A stretch of DNA of 64,000 nucleotides from Isoetes taiwanensis (lineage: Eukaryota > Streptophyta > Lycopodiopsida > Isoetales > Isoetaceae), in assembly GCA_021234155.1 (NCBI GenBank), contig JAJEKV010000020.1, positions 16,793,018-16,857,017 of the forward strand, written 5' to 3'. Positions 54,127 through 63,723 of this stretch are shown piece by piece. The notes beneath the pieces were generated by a model. The model saw only the letters and a program-made list of their open reading frames with translations. It did no database searches and was not told the origin of the DNA. Positions within the stretch are counted from its first letter, which is position 1. Each line of letters opens with the position of its first letter. Made by a program: the position numbers and the translations under genes.

Positions 54127-54925
54127 TAAAGGAAGTTTTCATGAGATCACCTCCACTCATTGGTGTATACAAATGATGACTATTTCTAACTAGCAAGCAT
54201 CATTGCATAGAAAATTGCAAAGCCGAAGGTAATTGTGAGGTACTGACCAAGTTTACCAGATAGAAGTCTGTGTTTCATGAAAAAAGATCTGAATTTGAGT
54301 ATGAATATGTGACTGAGCAGAATGCAAATAGAAAGAATTGTTGTCTTCCCTTACCTCCTTTCAAGTACAACCATGATGGGCATAATGTACACTAAAAAAA
54401 TATCAACATAGTGCACTTCTGTAACACTCGATGCTAAGATTGGAGATATTTCTATACTGACATGCTGAGGATACTGACATTGTTGTCTTCCCTTACCTCC
54501 TTTCAAGTACAACCATGATGGGCATAATGTACACTAAAAAAAATATCAACATAGTGCACTTCTGTAACACTCGGTGCTAAGATTGGAGATTAAAGGCAGT
54601 TTTTATGAGATCACCTCCACTCATTGGTGTGTACAAATGATGACTATTTCTGTACTAGCAAGCATCCTTGCACAGAAAATTGCAAAGCTGAAGGTAATTG
54701 TGAGGTACTGACCAAGTTTACCAGATAGAAGTCTGTGTTTCATGGAAAAAGATCTGAATTTGAGTGTGAATATGTGACTGAGCAGAATGCAAATAGAAAG
54801 AATTGTTGTCTTCCCTTACCTCCTTTCAAATACAACCATGATGGGCATAATGTACACTAAAAAAAATATCAACATAGTGCACTTCTGTAACACTCGGTGC
54901 TAAGATTGGAGATATTTCTACACTG
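54127..54925. repeat. Direct repeat block of about 464 bp spacing, with a partial third copy
   Basis: The segment starting TTAAAGG(A/C)AGTTTT(C/T)ATGAGATCACC at 54127 recurs at 54590 and is similar for about 330 bp. Between them, 54480-54590 repeats only the 3' part (TTGTTGTCTTCCCTTACCTCC to GATTGGAGAT). So the order is full copy, partial copy, full copy. This suggests unequal exchange or replication slippage. Confidence 0.9.
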
Positions 54926-54929
54926 TCCC

Positions 54930-55506
54930 AATAGGCCATGTTGGGCTACATGAATTTGTACATGGAAAAATGAGGAATGGGATACTTGTGGCGGAGGCTG
55001 AGGATACTGACATTGCAGATATGCATGGGGAGAATCTAATAAAGCAGAAATGTGATTGATGCACTGCAAAGTTCAGAGATGTGGCTATGTGCATCTACTC
55101 CAATGTGAAGAACAATCAGGAGGTGTTTGTGCAGGGATCAGACTAGCTGAAGGGGCTAAGGCATCACAACAGACCATATGACCCAAATTTAGAGGTGGAG
55201 AAAGATGAGCTGATACATGAAGCATATTGGAAAGACATGTGATTTAAGAATCCTTGTATACAACAAAATCAGGAGCAATTTAAGCTATGCAACCACTACT
55301 GCGCATCAATAGAACATACCTTGGAGCAAGTTGTCGGACGGAAGATGGAAGTTCATACTAAACTGAGAAACTATGGCATGCACCTCTTGTTTTGGAAATG
55401 CCATAAAAACAATCATGTTCATGACCATCCCAGAATATACCCTGGAGCATGGACTCCCACCATCACTTCCTTCATTTTGATGCAAATAAGGGGCCATGAA
55501 ATATAG
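54930..55506 (+). pseudogene. Unrecognised coding-like fragment (+)
   Basis: A + frame with few stops. It contains GHVGLHEFVHGKMRNGILVA, a block reading HHNRPYDPNLEVEKDELIHE, and an open 61-codon end (55321-55506). The composition is that of a real protein, but the frame has stops (for example before 55100 and near 55240). I cannot name the family. It may be host gene debris. Confidence 0.35.
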
Positions 55507-55959
55507 CGTCTACTTGTGACAACAAGACCAGCAATGGGCATGCACTGATGCTATTGCAGATCAAGTCACAAGATGTAAATTTGATGAAAAAGACAATTTA
55601 ATATGTTAGAGAACAAGAACGACTGTAGTATATTATCAATCCCGTCAAACGACTTTCCATTTCTGGCTGGCCTACTTCCGTGATCCTCGACCACTTCCAC
55701 CAAGCCCATCATGCTAATATCTTATAATTTCTAGCTTTTGAATGAAACCCAAGAATTTCTTCTGCATTATAAAGCAGTTTTGACAAAGATTGTCCCTCCA
55801 TTTTAAAAATTAACTCAAGCCCTTTTCCTTTATGACGAAAAGGATCTGAGCGAAATGGATACTTCTGGTAGCCGAACATGTCAAGCAAAAGATCAATCGA
55901 TGGTAGGGATTCTAGAAGGCAATGCCATGTCTACAACAGTCCCTCTCGTGCTCTGGTGA

Positions 55960-56262
55960 AGATCGAAGAAGACCACTTGTCGAGAAAGAGCATGAGAAGA
56001 TTTAACTACCCTCATGATGAGCAGTACATCATGATGATGATATCTCACTGTGGTGCTCATTAGCCTACTTTTTAGAGTATCTAGAGCATTTGCAGTATGT
56101 TGGTTGCCCTCCCTTGTCATCTTTACACTCTCACTTTCACCATCACAGAGCTGCTGCAATTCAGTAATTGCTGCATTGAGAGCTGTAATATCCTGTCTTA
56201 TGAGAGCTGTTAGCTCTTGGATCTCCAAAGCAGGATCATCAAAGACACCTTTCCTTTTTGCT
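55960..56262 (-). pseudogene. SYP31/32-like (Sed5-type) syntaxin fragment joined to gag
   Basis: On -, from 56261, KRKGVFDDPALEIQELTALI opens about 70 codons that match the N-terminal helical region of plant SYP31/SYP32 Golgi syntaxins. They continue through LQQLCDGESESV and ALDTLKSRLMSTT, then a more diverged part keeping DVL-MR, K-SH and R-VVFF positions. The SNARE motif and membrane anchor are absent. Upstream, the sequence turns abruptly at about 56262 into the gag ORF of a gypsy element; the two frames differ, so there is no in-frame fusion. No intron is visible in the fragment. It is a non-functional captured or recombined piece. Confidence 0.85.
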
Positions 56263-56892
56263 ATCTGCAATCTCAGTGGCCTTGGTGAAGGCTTTGTGTA
56301 TTGTGTCAAATCCTTCTTGTTTTTGAATCTTCAATAGCTTTCTGTGTATTCTTGGCCTGCTACTTAATCCTATGATAAAAGAAGCCACCAGATGTAAGGT
56401 ATGGTTAGGAACCTGATTAATTTGGCATTTGACAAGATAGAGATTAAACCATTCCACATATTGGTGCACACTCTCACCATGCTTAATGCGAAAAGTTTGT
56501 AGCTCAAATATCAGATCTTGGGGGTCCAAAAGCTTATCAAAGCGTGCCAAAATTTTTTTTACTAATTCATCCCAAGAATTGGCACCTAAACTTATAACAT
56601 ACTCCAACCAAGCCCTGACTTCATCATTCTTAAAACATTTTTTAAACTCAGAGAACTTACAGCCTTTTTTGTAACCATATTCTTGGTAGTACTCTTCAAA
56701 AGTCTTGAGGAAGTTGTTGGCATTCATGCTTGGATCAAAAGTAGGAACTGGAATAGGCATGTTCAGCTCAAAATAATGACAAGGCATACCTGAATTTGCT
56801 TGTACAGTGACAGTAGGTATTGGAGCAGTAGCTTCATGATTGTCTTGTGCTTCAGCAGGCTCAGATGCCTCATTAGTTCTTCTGGATGCCAT
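56239..56892 (-). CDS. Retrotransposon gag ORF (Ty3/gypsy), intact but truncated
   Basis: An uninterrupted 217-codon frame on -. After a low-complexity N-terminus (EASEPAEAQDNHEA) it carries a capsid-like retrotrans_gag domain (about residues 45-210): FDPSMNANNFLKTFEEYYQE, WDELVKKILARF, then ESVHQYVEWFNLYL and GFDTIHKAFTKATEIA. The last about 8 codons run into the syntaxin-derived sequence and stop in a different frame, so the natural C-terminus, zinc knuckle and pol are missing. The same family is present in decayed form at 27600-28170. The lack of stops, unlike the other copy, suggests a younger element. Its LTR begins 46 bp upstream (56939 on the map). Confidence 0.9.
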   Translation of the reverse strand: MASRRTNEASEPAEAQDNHEATAPIPTVTVQANSGMPCHYFELNMPIPVPTFDPSMNANNFLKTFEEYYQEYGYKKGCKFSEFKKCFKNDEVRAWLEYVISLGANSWDELVKKILARFDKLLDPQDLIFELQTFRIKHGESVHQYVEWFNLYLVKCQINQVPNHTLHLVASFIIGLSSRPRIHRKLLKIQKQEGFDTIHKAFTKATEIADSKKERCL

Positions 56893-56938
56893 GAGTTCAG
56901 GTTTCAGGAAAATGATCTCGGTAAAACCTCCAAAATGT

Positions 56939-58757
56939 TGAAGGTGTTCCTGGCAAAACCTTCACCCTCAGTGGTTTAGAACCTCTAGGTTGCTTGAGGC
57001 AACCACTCTGAGTGTCAAAATTCCAGAAATAATGCTCAAAAGATTGCTGGAAACAGCTTTCCCTGAAGAGTAAAAAGTCTGCCTCAAAAGAATGGTTGTA
57101 GCTTGCACACCATTCAAGTTTTGAGCATGATTTTTGTCTTCACAGATGCTCAACACCTATATTTGTCAGGCTGCAAAAGTCAGATCAAATCTGTAAGGAG
57201 TAGATAGGCCAAATTCCTGCTCCTGACCCGGTCAATTTATGGTCAATATCCATGGCAGAGAGCTTGATTTATGATCTCGCTATTGGCAGTGAATTTTTTT
57301 GTTTTGTAAGCTTCACCTATTTTGGAAAGGTCTGCATACCAGAGGCCAAGATGTTTTTTTGCAAGTAGAACTCGAAACCTTTTTCTTTTTTGATATTTTT
57401 GCAGACTGCTATAGAGAATAGACAATTGTGAACAAAAATTCTTTCTATGGGAGGAATGCACGCTAACCTAATCTTCCTATGCTCAACATGCACTAAACGA
57501 CAACGTTACCGACTTTAGCATTGCTATCCTTTGCTCTAATGCTCAATGCCAATTTCTTGCTAGAATAGATCTAGATTTGCTCACTCAATCTTGCATTGAC
57601 GAATTGGACTGACAACATGATTGTTTTTGCCTTTGCAGAGGGCATACTAAGTTGACACACTGATAATATTTGGCTACTAGAATAAAACACAGCAAAAAGG
57701 CTTCTGATAACTAATATTTTTGAGAGTAGAACACCAAGTGGCATGAACACTTCACAACAAGGGTCAGATTTTCAATTGATTCAAGTACTCAAAAGATAAC
57801 AATATGGATCCCAAGCTCTGAGTCTTGGGCGCAGGATCAAATAGGTAAACAATCAGTCAATCCGGAGAACTTAGTCAATAATCCAGATTGCAAATCAATT
57901 TTGGAGGTCGGAATCAAGCTCAAATCGATCAAGCCGGTCTTTCTTCAAAGCAAGAAGTCGCTTCTCTGCCTCAAAGCCCTCGAATTTTCCTTCTGTCCAA
58001 AAGCCCCTTTTGTAGATGCTCTGTTTTGTTGAGTTCTTGATCAATTCCCTTTGATTCTCTGTTTTTTAGCTGACAATAGGTATTCTTGGCATCAAACATG
58101 GTGATCCGGCAGGTTTAGGTCATGATTGAGTGATTAGTTTGGCCGGATTAGACGGATCTTGGCACTTCCAGATTTTAGGGTTCATAAAAATGCAGAAGAG
58201 ATATCCCACAGGCCTTTTTCTGCTCGGCGGCTCAAGGTATATAACAAGAAATAAATCCAGTATTTATAATTATAGCGTGCAATATCCACGTGGAATTCGG
58301 TACCTCAACCGCCCCACACGCCCGGATGTTCCACGTGGCATGGGGGAATTGGCTTGGGGAAGAAAAATAGACGGGGGTAGATAGGAAATTTTTTACATCC
58401 CAAGGCCTATGGCACGATTCCCTAGGAGGCAAATATAAGGCTCAAAATAAAACCTTTTTTCAATTTTCTTTTTTTCTATGGGAATCTTTTTTTGCATTTG
58501 AGAAGATTCTGGAATCTTCTCCTGCAATAGGGCACTTTTGGTTTTGGCCTAAAAAAGCTCAAGGAATGAATGATGTGGCATATGGAAGTGATGACAAGGC
58601 TAGGTGAGTATGACATGGCAAATGGTGATGATGACGTGTTAGTCAACTTGGGCTTAGAAAATTCTTTCTAGTCAAAATTGCAAATGATGTGGAGATGATG
58701 TATGTGACATGTGGATAGTGATGAGGTGGTAATGATGATGTGGCAAAGTGATGTGTC
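56939..58757 (-). repeat. 5' LTR of the third gypsy copy, left part
   Basis: Homologous to the LTRs at 20056-22323 and 28312-30584: the shared GGTTTAGAACCTC start, GAAATATCCCAC-like and GACAAGGCTAGGTGAGTATGACATGG-like stretches, in the same order. It ends at 58757, where a different element is inserted; the LTR resumes at 63719. With both parts it is about 2.1 kb and runs off the window. It is more diverged from the other two LTRs than they are from each other. Confidence 0.8.
58753..58757. repeat. Target-site duplication, left (GTGTC)
   Basis: Identical to 63719-63723; 5 bp is the usual size for LTR elements. Confidence 0.9.
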
Positions 58758-59539
58758 TGATATGGCTCACAACAATAAACCATTCCTTTCACCTTTTCCA
58801 AATAGAATACCTGACCTCTTCAAGCAAATTATATTCTCATAATCTGTAAACCGTCTAGGTTTGCTAGAGAATCCACAGAATAAACCGTTAGCAATGACAA
58901 AATGATCTAAGTATGAAATAAATAAGCACAGATCCAATGAACATAAGATACAAGTTACACCAATTGATATGAACTACACCAATAGCTCAGAATGACCTGG
59001 CTCTAGTTCACCAAAACTAGAGGAAGATTCTCAATACAAAGCAAATAATGGCAGTTCTCCATCCAACCGGGCCAACCGATGTTGAGATCTGGCAAATCAA
59101 CAGCAAGGCGGAAGGCAATGGCAATTTCTAGGCAAGGAGCTTGGTTCTCTTCAAAAAGGCAATCTTGGTTGTGCAGTCCAGTCTGACCCACGGCCACTCT
59201 TTTGGCGATATCTCACGATCCGCAAGGAGTTAGCGAATGAGCCACCCCAATCCGGAAACTAGACACTGAGATCTTTCCAATGAGCCCTGGATCGCAATAA
59301 TCCGACTTATATTCGCTGAGATATGACCTTTTGAAGTTGGCCTTTTAGAAACTGCTATTTTTGGACTGAGATATTATCAAGGAGATTAGCTTGGCTTAAT
59401 AGATATTATTTGACCATAATCATTACAATTGCCATTTAATTGCCTTGCCATGCTATTAGTTTGCCCTTCTCACACACCCATGCTAGTCCACCAAGACCAA
59501 CGTTCAAGGCCACTCCCCCGAGCTACCATATCCATATCA
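58758..59539 (-). repeat. Outer element 3' LTR (782 bp)
   Basis: TG...CA ends. It shares the variants GCGAATGAGCC and CCGGAAACTAG (about 59232-59262) with the other outer LTR. A 64-codon open frame at 59003-59197 recurs in the inner LTRs but is broken by a stop in the outer 5' LTR, so it is not regarded as a gene. Confidence 0.92.
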
Positions 59540-59553
59540 ATTCCTCCCTTTTT
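59540..59553 (-). other. Polypurine tract of the outer element
   Basis: On -, AAAAAGGGAGGAAT sits immediately before the 3' LTR, where plus-strand DNA synthesis is primed. The same tract precedes the inner 3' LTR at 61364-61377. Confidence 0.85.
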
Positions 59554-59638
59554 AAAGGCAACTGACCTCAGTTGTGTCCATAAACAAATTAAGCACCAAC
59601 TTAATTTATCCAATTGAGCACCAACTCAATTTATACAT

Positions 59639-59689
59639 GAGCGCTCGCTTAGCATGCGAGAGGTATGGGGATCGATACCCCACTTCTAT
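59639..59689 (+). pseudogene. tRNA-Ala (AGC) 3' fragment at a retroelement junction
   Basis: GAGCGCTCGCTTAGCATGCG AGAGG, then ATGGGGATCGATACCCCA, correspond to the D-arm end, anticodon arm (AGC anticodon), variable loop and T arm of plant tRNA-Ala. The acceptor 5' strand and most of the D arm (about 20 nt) are missing, and the acceptor 3' strand has diverged (CTTCTAT). In the T stem the outer C-G pair known from plant tRNA-Ala is T-A here, which keeps the stem paired. The fragment ends exactly where the inner LTR begins (59690). It is not a functional tRNA gene. Confidence 0.85.
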
Positions 59690-60471
59690 TGATATGGATA
59701 TGGTAGCTCGGGGGAGTGGCCTTGAACGTTGGTCTTGGTGGACTAGCATGGGTGTGTGAGAAGGGCAAACTAATAGCATGGCAAGGCAATTAAATGGCAA
59801 TTGTAATGATTATGGTCAAATAATATCTATTAAGCCAAGCTAATCTCCTTGATAATATCTCAGTCCAAAAATAGCAGTTTCTAAAAGGCCAACTTCAAAA
59901 GGTCATATCTCAGCGAATATAAGTCGGATTATTGCGATCCAGGGCTCATTGGAAAGATCTCAGTGTCTAGTTTTCGGATTGGGGTGGCTCATTTGCTAAC
60001 TCCTTGCGGATCGTGAGATATCGCTAAAAGAGTGGCCGTGGGTCAGACTGGACTGCACAACCAAGATTGCCTTTTTGAAGAGAACCAAGCTCCTTGCCTA
60101 GAAATTGCCATTGCCTTCCGCCTTGCTGTTGATTTGCCAGATCTCAACATCGGTTGGCCCGGTTGGATGGAGAACTGCCATTATTTGCTTTGTATTGAGA
60201 ATCTTCCTCTAGTTTTGGTGAACTAGAGCCAGGTCATTCTGAGCTATTGGTGTAGTTCATATCAATTGGTGTAACTTGTATCTTATGTTCATTGGATCTG
60301 TGCTTATTTATTTCATACTTAGATCATTTTGTCATTGCTAACGGTTTATTCTGTGGATTCTCTAGCAAACCTAGACGGTTTACAGATTATGAGAATATGA
60401 TTTGCTTGAAGAGGTCAGGTATTCTATTTGGAAAAGGTGAAAGGAATGGTTTATTGTTGTGAGCCATATCA

Positions 60472-61377
60472 ATTGGTATCAGAGCCAAGCTATTCCTAAA
60501 GTTTGCAAAGACTTTCGGTTGGTGCTGGAGATTGCAAACAGGAATAGAGAATCTTATTCTGGCTATTCTTGATGTTTGTAAGTCATCTAGTTGGTGCTAG
60601 TGATTGCAAACTGGAATAGAATTCCTCCTCCTAAGAATCTAAATGATCTTCTTTCTATGAATTTTAACTTCTTGGATCATTCTTTCCAATCCAATTCTAC
60701 TCAGAGTAATCAATCTTTGGATATCGGTACGACAAAAATTGTTTGTTGCAGGAAACATATAGGTGCAGGTGATTGGTGACGTGGAAGAAGCAGAGGGAAC
60801 TGAGCCTAATCTTCCTGACCAATCCATTTCGTTTGCCAAAATGGATCTCCTTCCAATCAAGCCTAACCTGGACTGACAATCCATCTCCTTGGCCAGGATG
60901 GATCTCCGTTGAAACGTTTCCTGCATCTACGGAGGGCGTATCTATGGTGGACGGATCAAAATCAATCTTTATCTGAACTCTCTATCCTTAACAAATCTTG
61001 AACTATTCCAAACTAAACAAATTCTAAACAATGTAAGTTGCGGCCCATTGTTTTAGTAAGATGTCTTAATAATGAATATCTGTCTGTAAGAAATTGTAGT
61101 TTAAAGGTAGAGGTGACTTTAAAATCTGTTAAAAGATTTTAAAGGATTCATGCCTTTAGAGAAATTGTAAATCTATTTTATGATTGTATTGCTTCCTTCT
61201 AATGAATGATCATAATCCTAGCCTTTGGTCCTTAAAATGGATTGAGTTGGTGCTCATGTACAAATTGAGTTGGTGCTCATGTATAAATTGAGTTGGTGCT
61301 CAATTGGATAAATTAAGTTGGTGCTTAATTTGTTTATGGACACAACTGAGGTCAGTTGCCTTCAAAAAGGGAGGAAT
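60472..61377 (+). other. Interior of the inner non-autonomous element
   Basis: 906 bp between the LTRs. Only short frames (for example 60591-60779) and no retroelement protein motif. Near the 3' end it has three imperfect tandem units around AAATTGAGTTGGTGCTCATGT (61240-61305). The matching outer interior is 62149-62936 plus 59540-59640. Confidence 0.85.
60474..60486 (+). other. Primer-binding site of the inner element
   Basis: TGGTATCAGAGCC follows the LTR end after 2 bp. It is the common initiator tRNA-Met primer site of plant LTR elements. The outer copy has TGGTATCGAGCC (- strand, 62923-62934), one base shorter. Confidence 0.9.
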
Positions 61378-62148
61378 TGATATGGATATGGTAGCTCGGG
61401 GGAGTGGCCTTGAACGTTGGTCTTGGTGGACTAGCATGGGTGTGTGAGAAGGGCAAACTAATAGCATGGCAAGGCAATTAAATGGCAATTGTAATGATTA
61501 TGGTCAAATAATATCTATTAAGCCAAGCTAATCTCCTTGATAATATCTCAGTCCAAAAATAGCAGTTTCTAAAAGGCCAACTTCAAAAGGTCATATCTCA
61601 GCGAATATAAGTCGGATTATTGCGATCCAGGGCTCATTGGAAAGATCTCAGTGTCTAGTTTTCGGATTGGGGTGGCTCATTTGCTAACTCCTTGCGGATC
61701 GTGAGATATCGCCAAAAGAGTGGCCGTGGGTCAGACTGGACTGCACAACCAAGATTGCCTTTTTGAAGAGAACCAAGCTCCTTGCCTAGAAATTGCCATT
61801 GCCTTCCGCCTTGCTGTTGATTTGCCAGATCTCAACATCGGTTGGCCCGGTTGGATGGAGAACTGCCATTATTTGCTTTGTATTGAGAATCTTCCTCTAG
61901 TTTTGGTGAACTAGAGCCAGGTCATTCTGAGCTATTGGTGTAGTTCATATCAATTGGTGTAACTTGTATCTTATGTTCATTGAATCTGTGCTTATTTATT
62001 TCATACTTAGATCATTTTGTCATTGCTAACGGTTTATTCTGTGGATTCTCTAGCAAACCTAGACGGTTTACAGATTATGAGAATATGATTTGCTTGAAGA
62101 GATCAGGTATTCTATTTGGAAAAGGTGAAAGGAATGGTTTATTGTTGT
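61378..62148 (+). repeat. Inner element 3' LTR, truncated by 11 bp
   Basis: Identical in plan to 59690-60471 but stops at ...TTATTGTTGT and passes directly into outer-element interior (ACATGAGCACCAACTC). Confidence 0.92.
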
Positions 62149-62936
62149 ACATGAGCACCAACTCAATCCATTTTAAGGACCAAAGGCTAGGATTATGATC
62201 ATTCATTAGAAGGAAGCAATACAATCATAAAATAGATTTACAATTTCTCTAAAGGCATGAATCCTTTAAAATCTTTTAACAGATTTTAAAGTCACCTCTA
62301 CCTTTAAACTACAATTTCTTACAGACAGATATTCATTATTAAGACATCTTACTAAAACAATGGGCCGCAACTTACATTGTTTAGAATTTGTTTAGTTTGG
62401 AATAGTTCAAGATTTGTTAAGGATAGAGAGTTCAGATAAAGATTGATTTTGATCCGTCCACCATAGATACGCCCTCCGTAGATGCAGGAAAAGTTTCAAC
62501 GGAGATCCATCCCGCCAAGGAGATGGATTGTCACCCGTGTTAGGCTTGATTGGAAGGAGATCCATTTTGGCAAACGAAATGGATTGGTCAGGAAGATTAG
62601 GCTCAGTTCCCTCTGCTTCTTCCACGTCACCAATCACCTGCACCTATATGTTTCCTGCAACAAACAATTTTTGTCGTACCGATATCCAAAGATTGATTAC
62701 TCTGAGTAGAATTGGATTGGAAAGAATGATCCAAGAAGTTAAAATTCATAGAAAGAAGATCATTTAGATTCTTAGGAGGAGGAATTCTATTCCAGTTTGC
62801 AATCACTAGCACCAACTAGATGACTTACAAACATCAAGAATAGCCGTAATAATGTTCTCTATTCCTCGCTTGCAATCTCCAAAGACCAACCGTAAGTCTT
62901 TGCAAACTTTAGGAATAGCCCTGGCTCGATACCAAT

Positions 62937-63718
62937 TGATATGGCTCACAACAATAAACCATTCCTTTCACCTTTTCCAAATAGAATACCTGACCTCTTC
63001 AAGCAAATCATATTCTCATAATCTGTAAACCGTCTAGGTTTGCTAGAGAATCCACAGAATAAACCGTTAGCAATGACAAAATGATCTAAGTATGAAATAA
63101 ATAAGCACAGATCCAATGAACATAAGATACAAGTTACACCAATTGATATGAACTACACCAATAGCTCAGAATGACCTGGCTCTAGTTCACCAAAACTAGA
63201 GGAAGATTCTCAATACAAAGCAAATAATGGCAGTTCTCCATCCAACCGGGCCAACCGATGTTGAGATCTGGCAAATCAACAGCAAGGTGGAAGGCAATGG
63301 CAATTTCTAGGCAAGGAGCTTGGTTCTCTTAAAAAAGGCAATCTTGGTTGTGCAGTCCAGTCTGACCCACGGCCACTCTTTTGGCAATATCTCACGATCC
63401 GCAAGGAGTTAGCGAATGAGCCACCCCAATCCGGAAACTAGACACTGAGATCTTTCCAATGAGCCCTGGATCGCAATAATCCGACTTATATTCGCTGAGA
63501 TATGACCTTTTGAAGTTGGCCTTTTAGAAACTGCTATTTTTGGACTGAGATATTATCAAGGAGATTAGCTTGGCTTAATAGATATTATTTGACCATAATC
63601 ATTACAATTGCCATTTAATTGCCTTGCCATGCTATTAGTTTGCCCTTCTCACACACCCATGCTAGTCCACCAAGACCAACGTTCAAGGCCACTCCCCCGA
63701 GCTACCATATCCATATCA
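62937..63718 (-). repeat. Outer element 5' LTR (782 bp)
   Basis: Same length and orientation as 58758-59539, differing at only a few positions (for example GGCAATATCTC for GGCGATATCTC, AAGGTGG for AAGGCGG). One change turns a GAA codon into TAA in the 64-codon frame kept by the other LTR copies. Confidence 0.92.
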
Positions 63719-63723
63719 GTGTC
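63719..63723. repeat. Target-site duplication, right (GTGTC)
   Basis: Partner of 58753-58757. Confidence 0.9.

Larger units (their letters stand above)
59690..62148 (+). mobile_element. Inner, inverted copy of the same LTR element, lacking 11 bp and a target duplication
   Basis: LTRs lie at 59690-60471 (782 bp) and 61378-62148 (771 bp; the terminal GAGCCATATCA is absent). The interior is 906 bp (60472-61377) with PBS and polypurine tract but no recognisable coding domain. It is + oriented, opposite to the outer element. Flanks do not form a duplication (left TCTAT, right ACATG). Both inner LTRs share GCAAATGAGCC and CCGAAAACTAG (reverse complement), unlike the outer pair. Confidence 0.9.
58758..63718 (-). 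mobile_element. Non-autonomous LTR retrotransposon containing an inverted copy of itself
   Basis: The outer element starts TGATATGGCTCAC and ends CCATATCCATATCA. It is flanked by a 5-bp target duplication GTGTC (58753-58757 and 63719-63723) and interrupts a gypsy LTR. Its LTRs are 782 bp each (58758-59539 and 62937-63718, oriented -). A primer-binding site and polypurine tract are present. Without the inner copy, the interior is only about 0.9 kb, with no gag, RT or integrase motifs, so mobilisation would depend on another element. A second copy (59690-62148, +) lies within it. Copies 1 and 4 share diagnostic bases not found in copies 2 and 3, confirming the pairing. Confidence 0.9.

Noticed and set aside
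59003-59197. 64-codon frame repeated in the LTRs (59003-59197, 60032-60226, 61720-61914)
   Set aside because: It is conserved only because the LTRs are nearly identical copies. It lacks motifs and is broken by a stop in the fourth copy.
59639-59689. Complete tRNA-Ala gene
   Set aside because: About 20 nt at the 5' end (acceptor strand and most of the D arm) are absent and the acceptor 3' strand is altered, so no cloverleaf can form.
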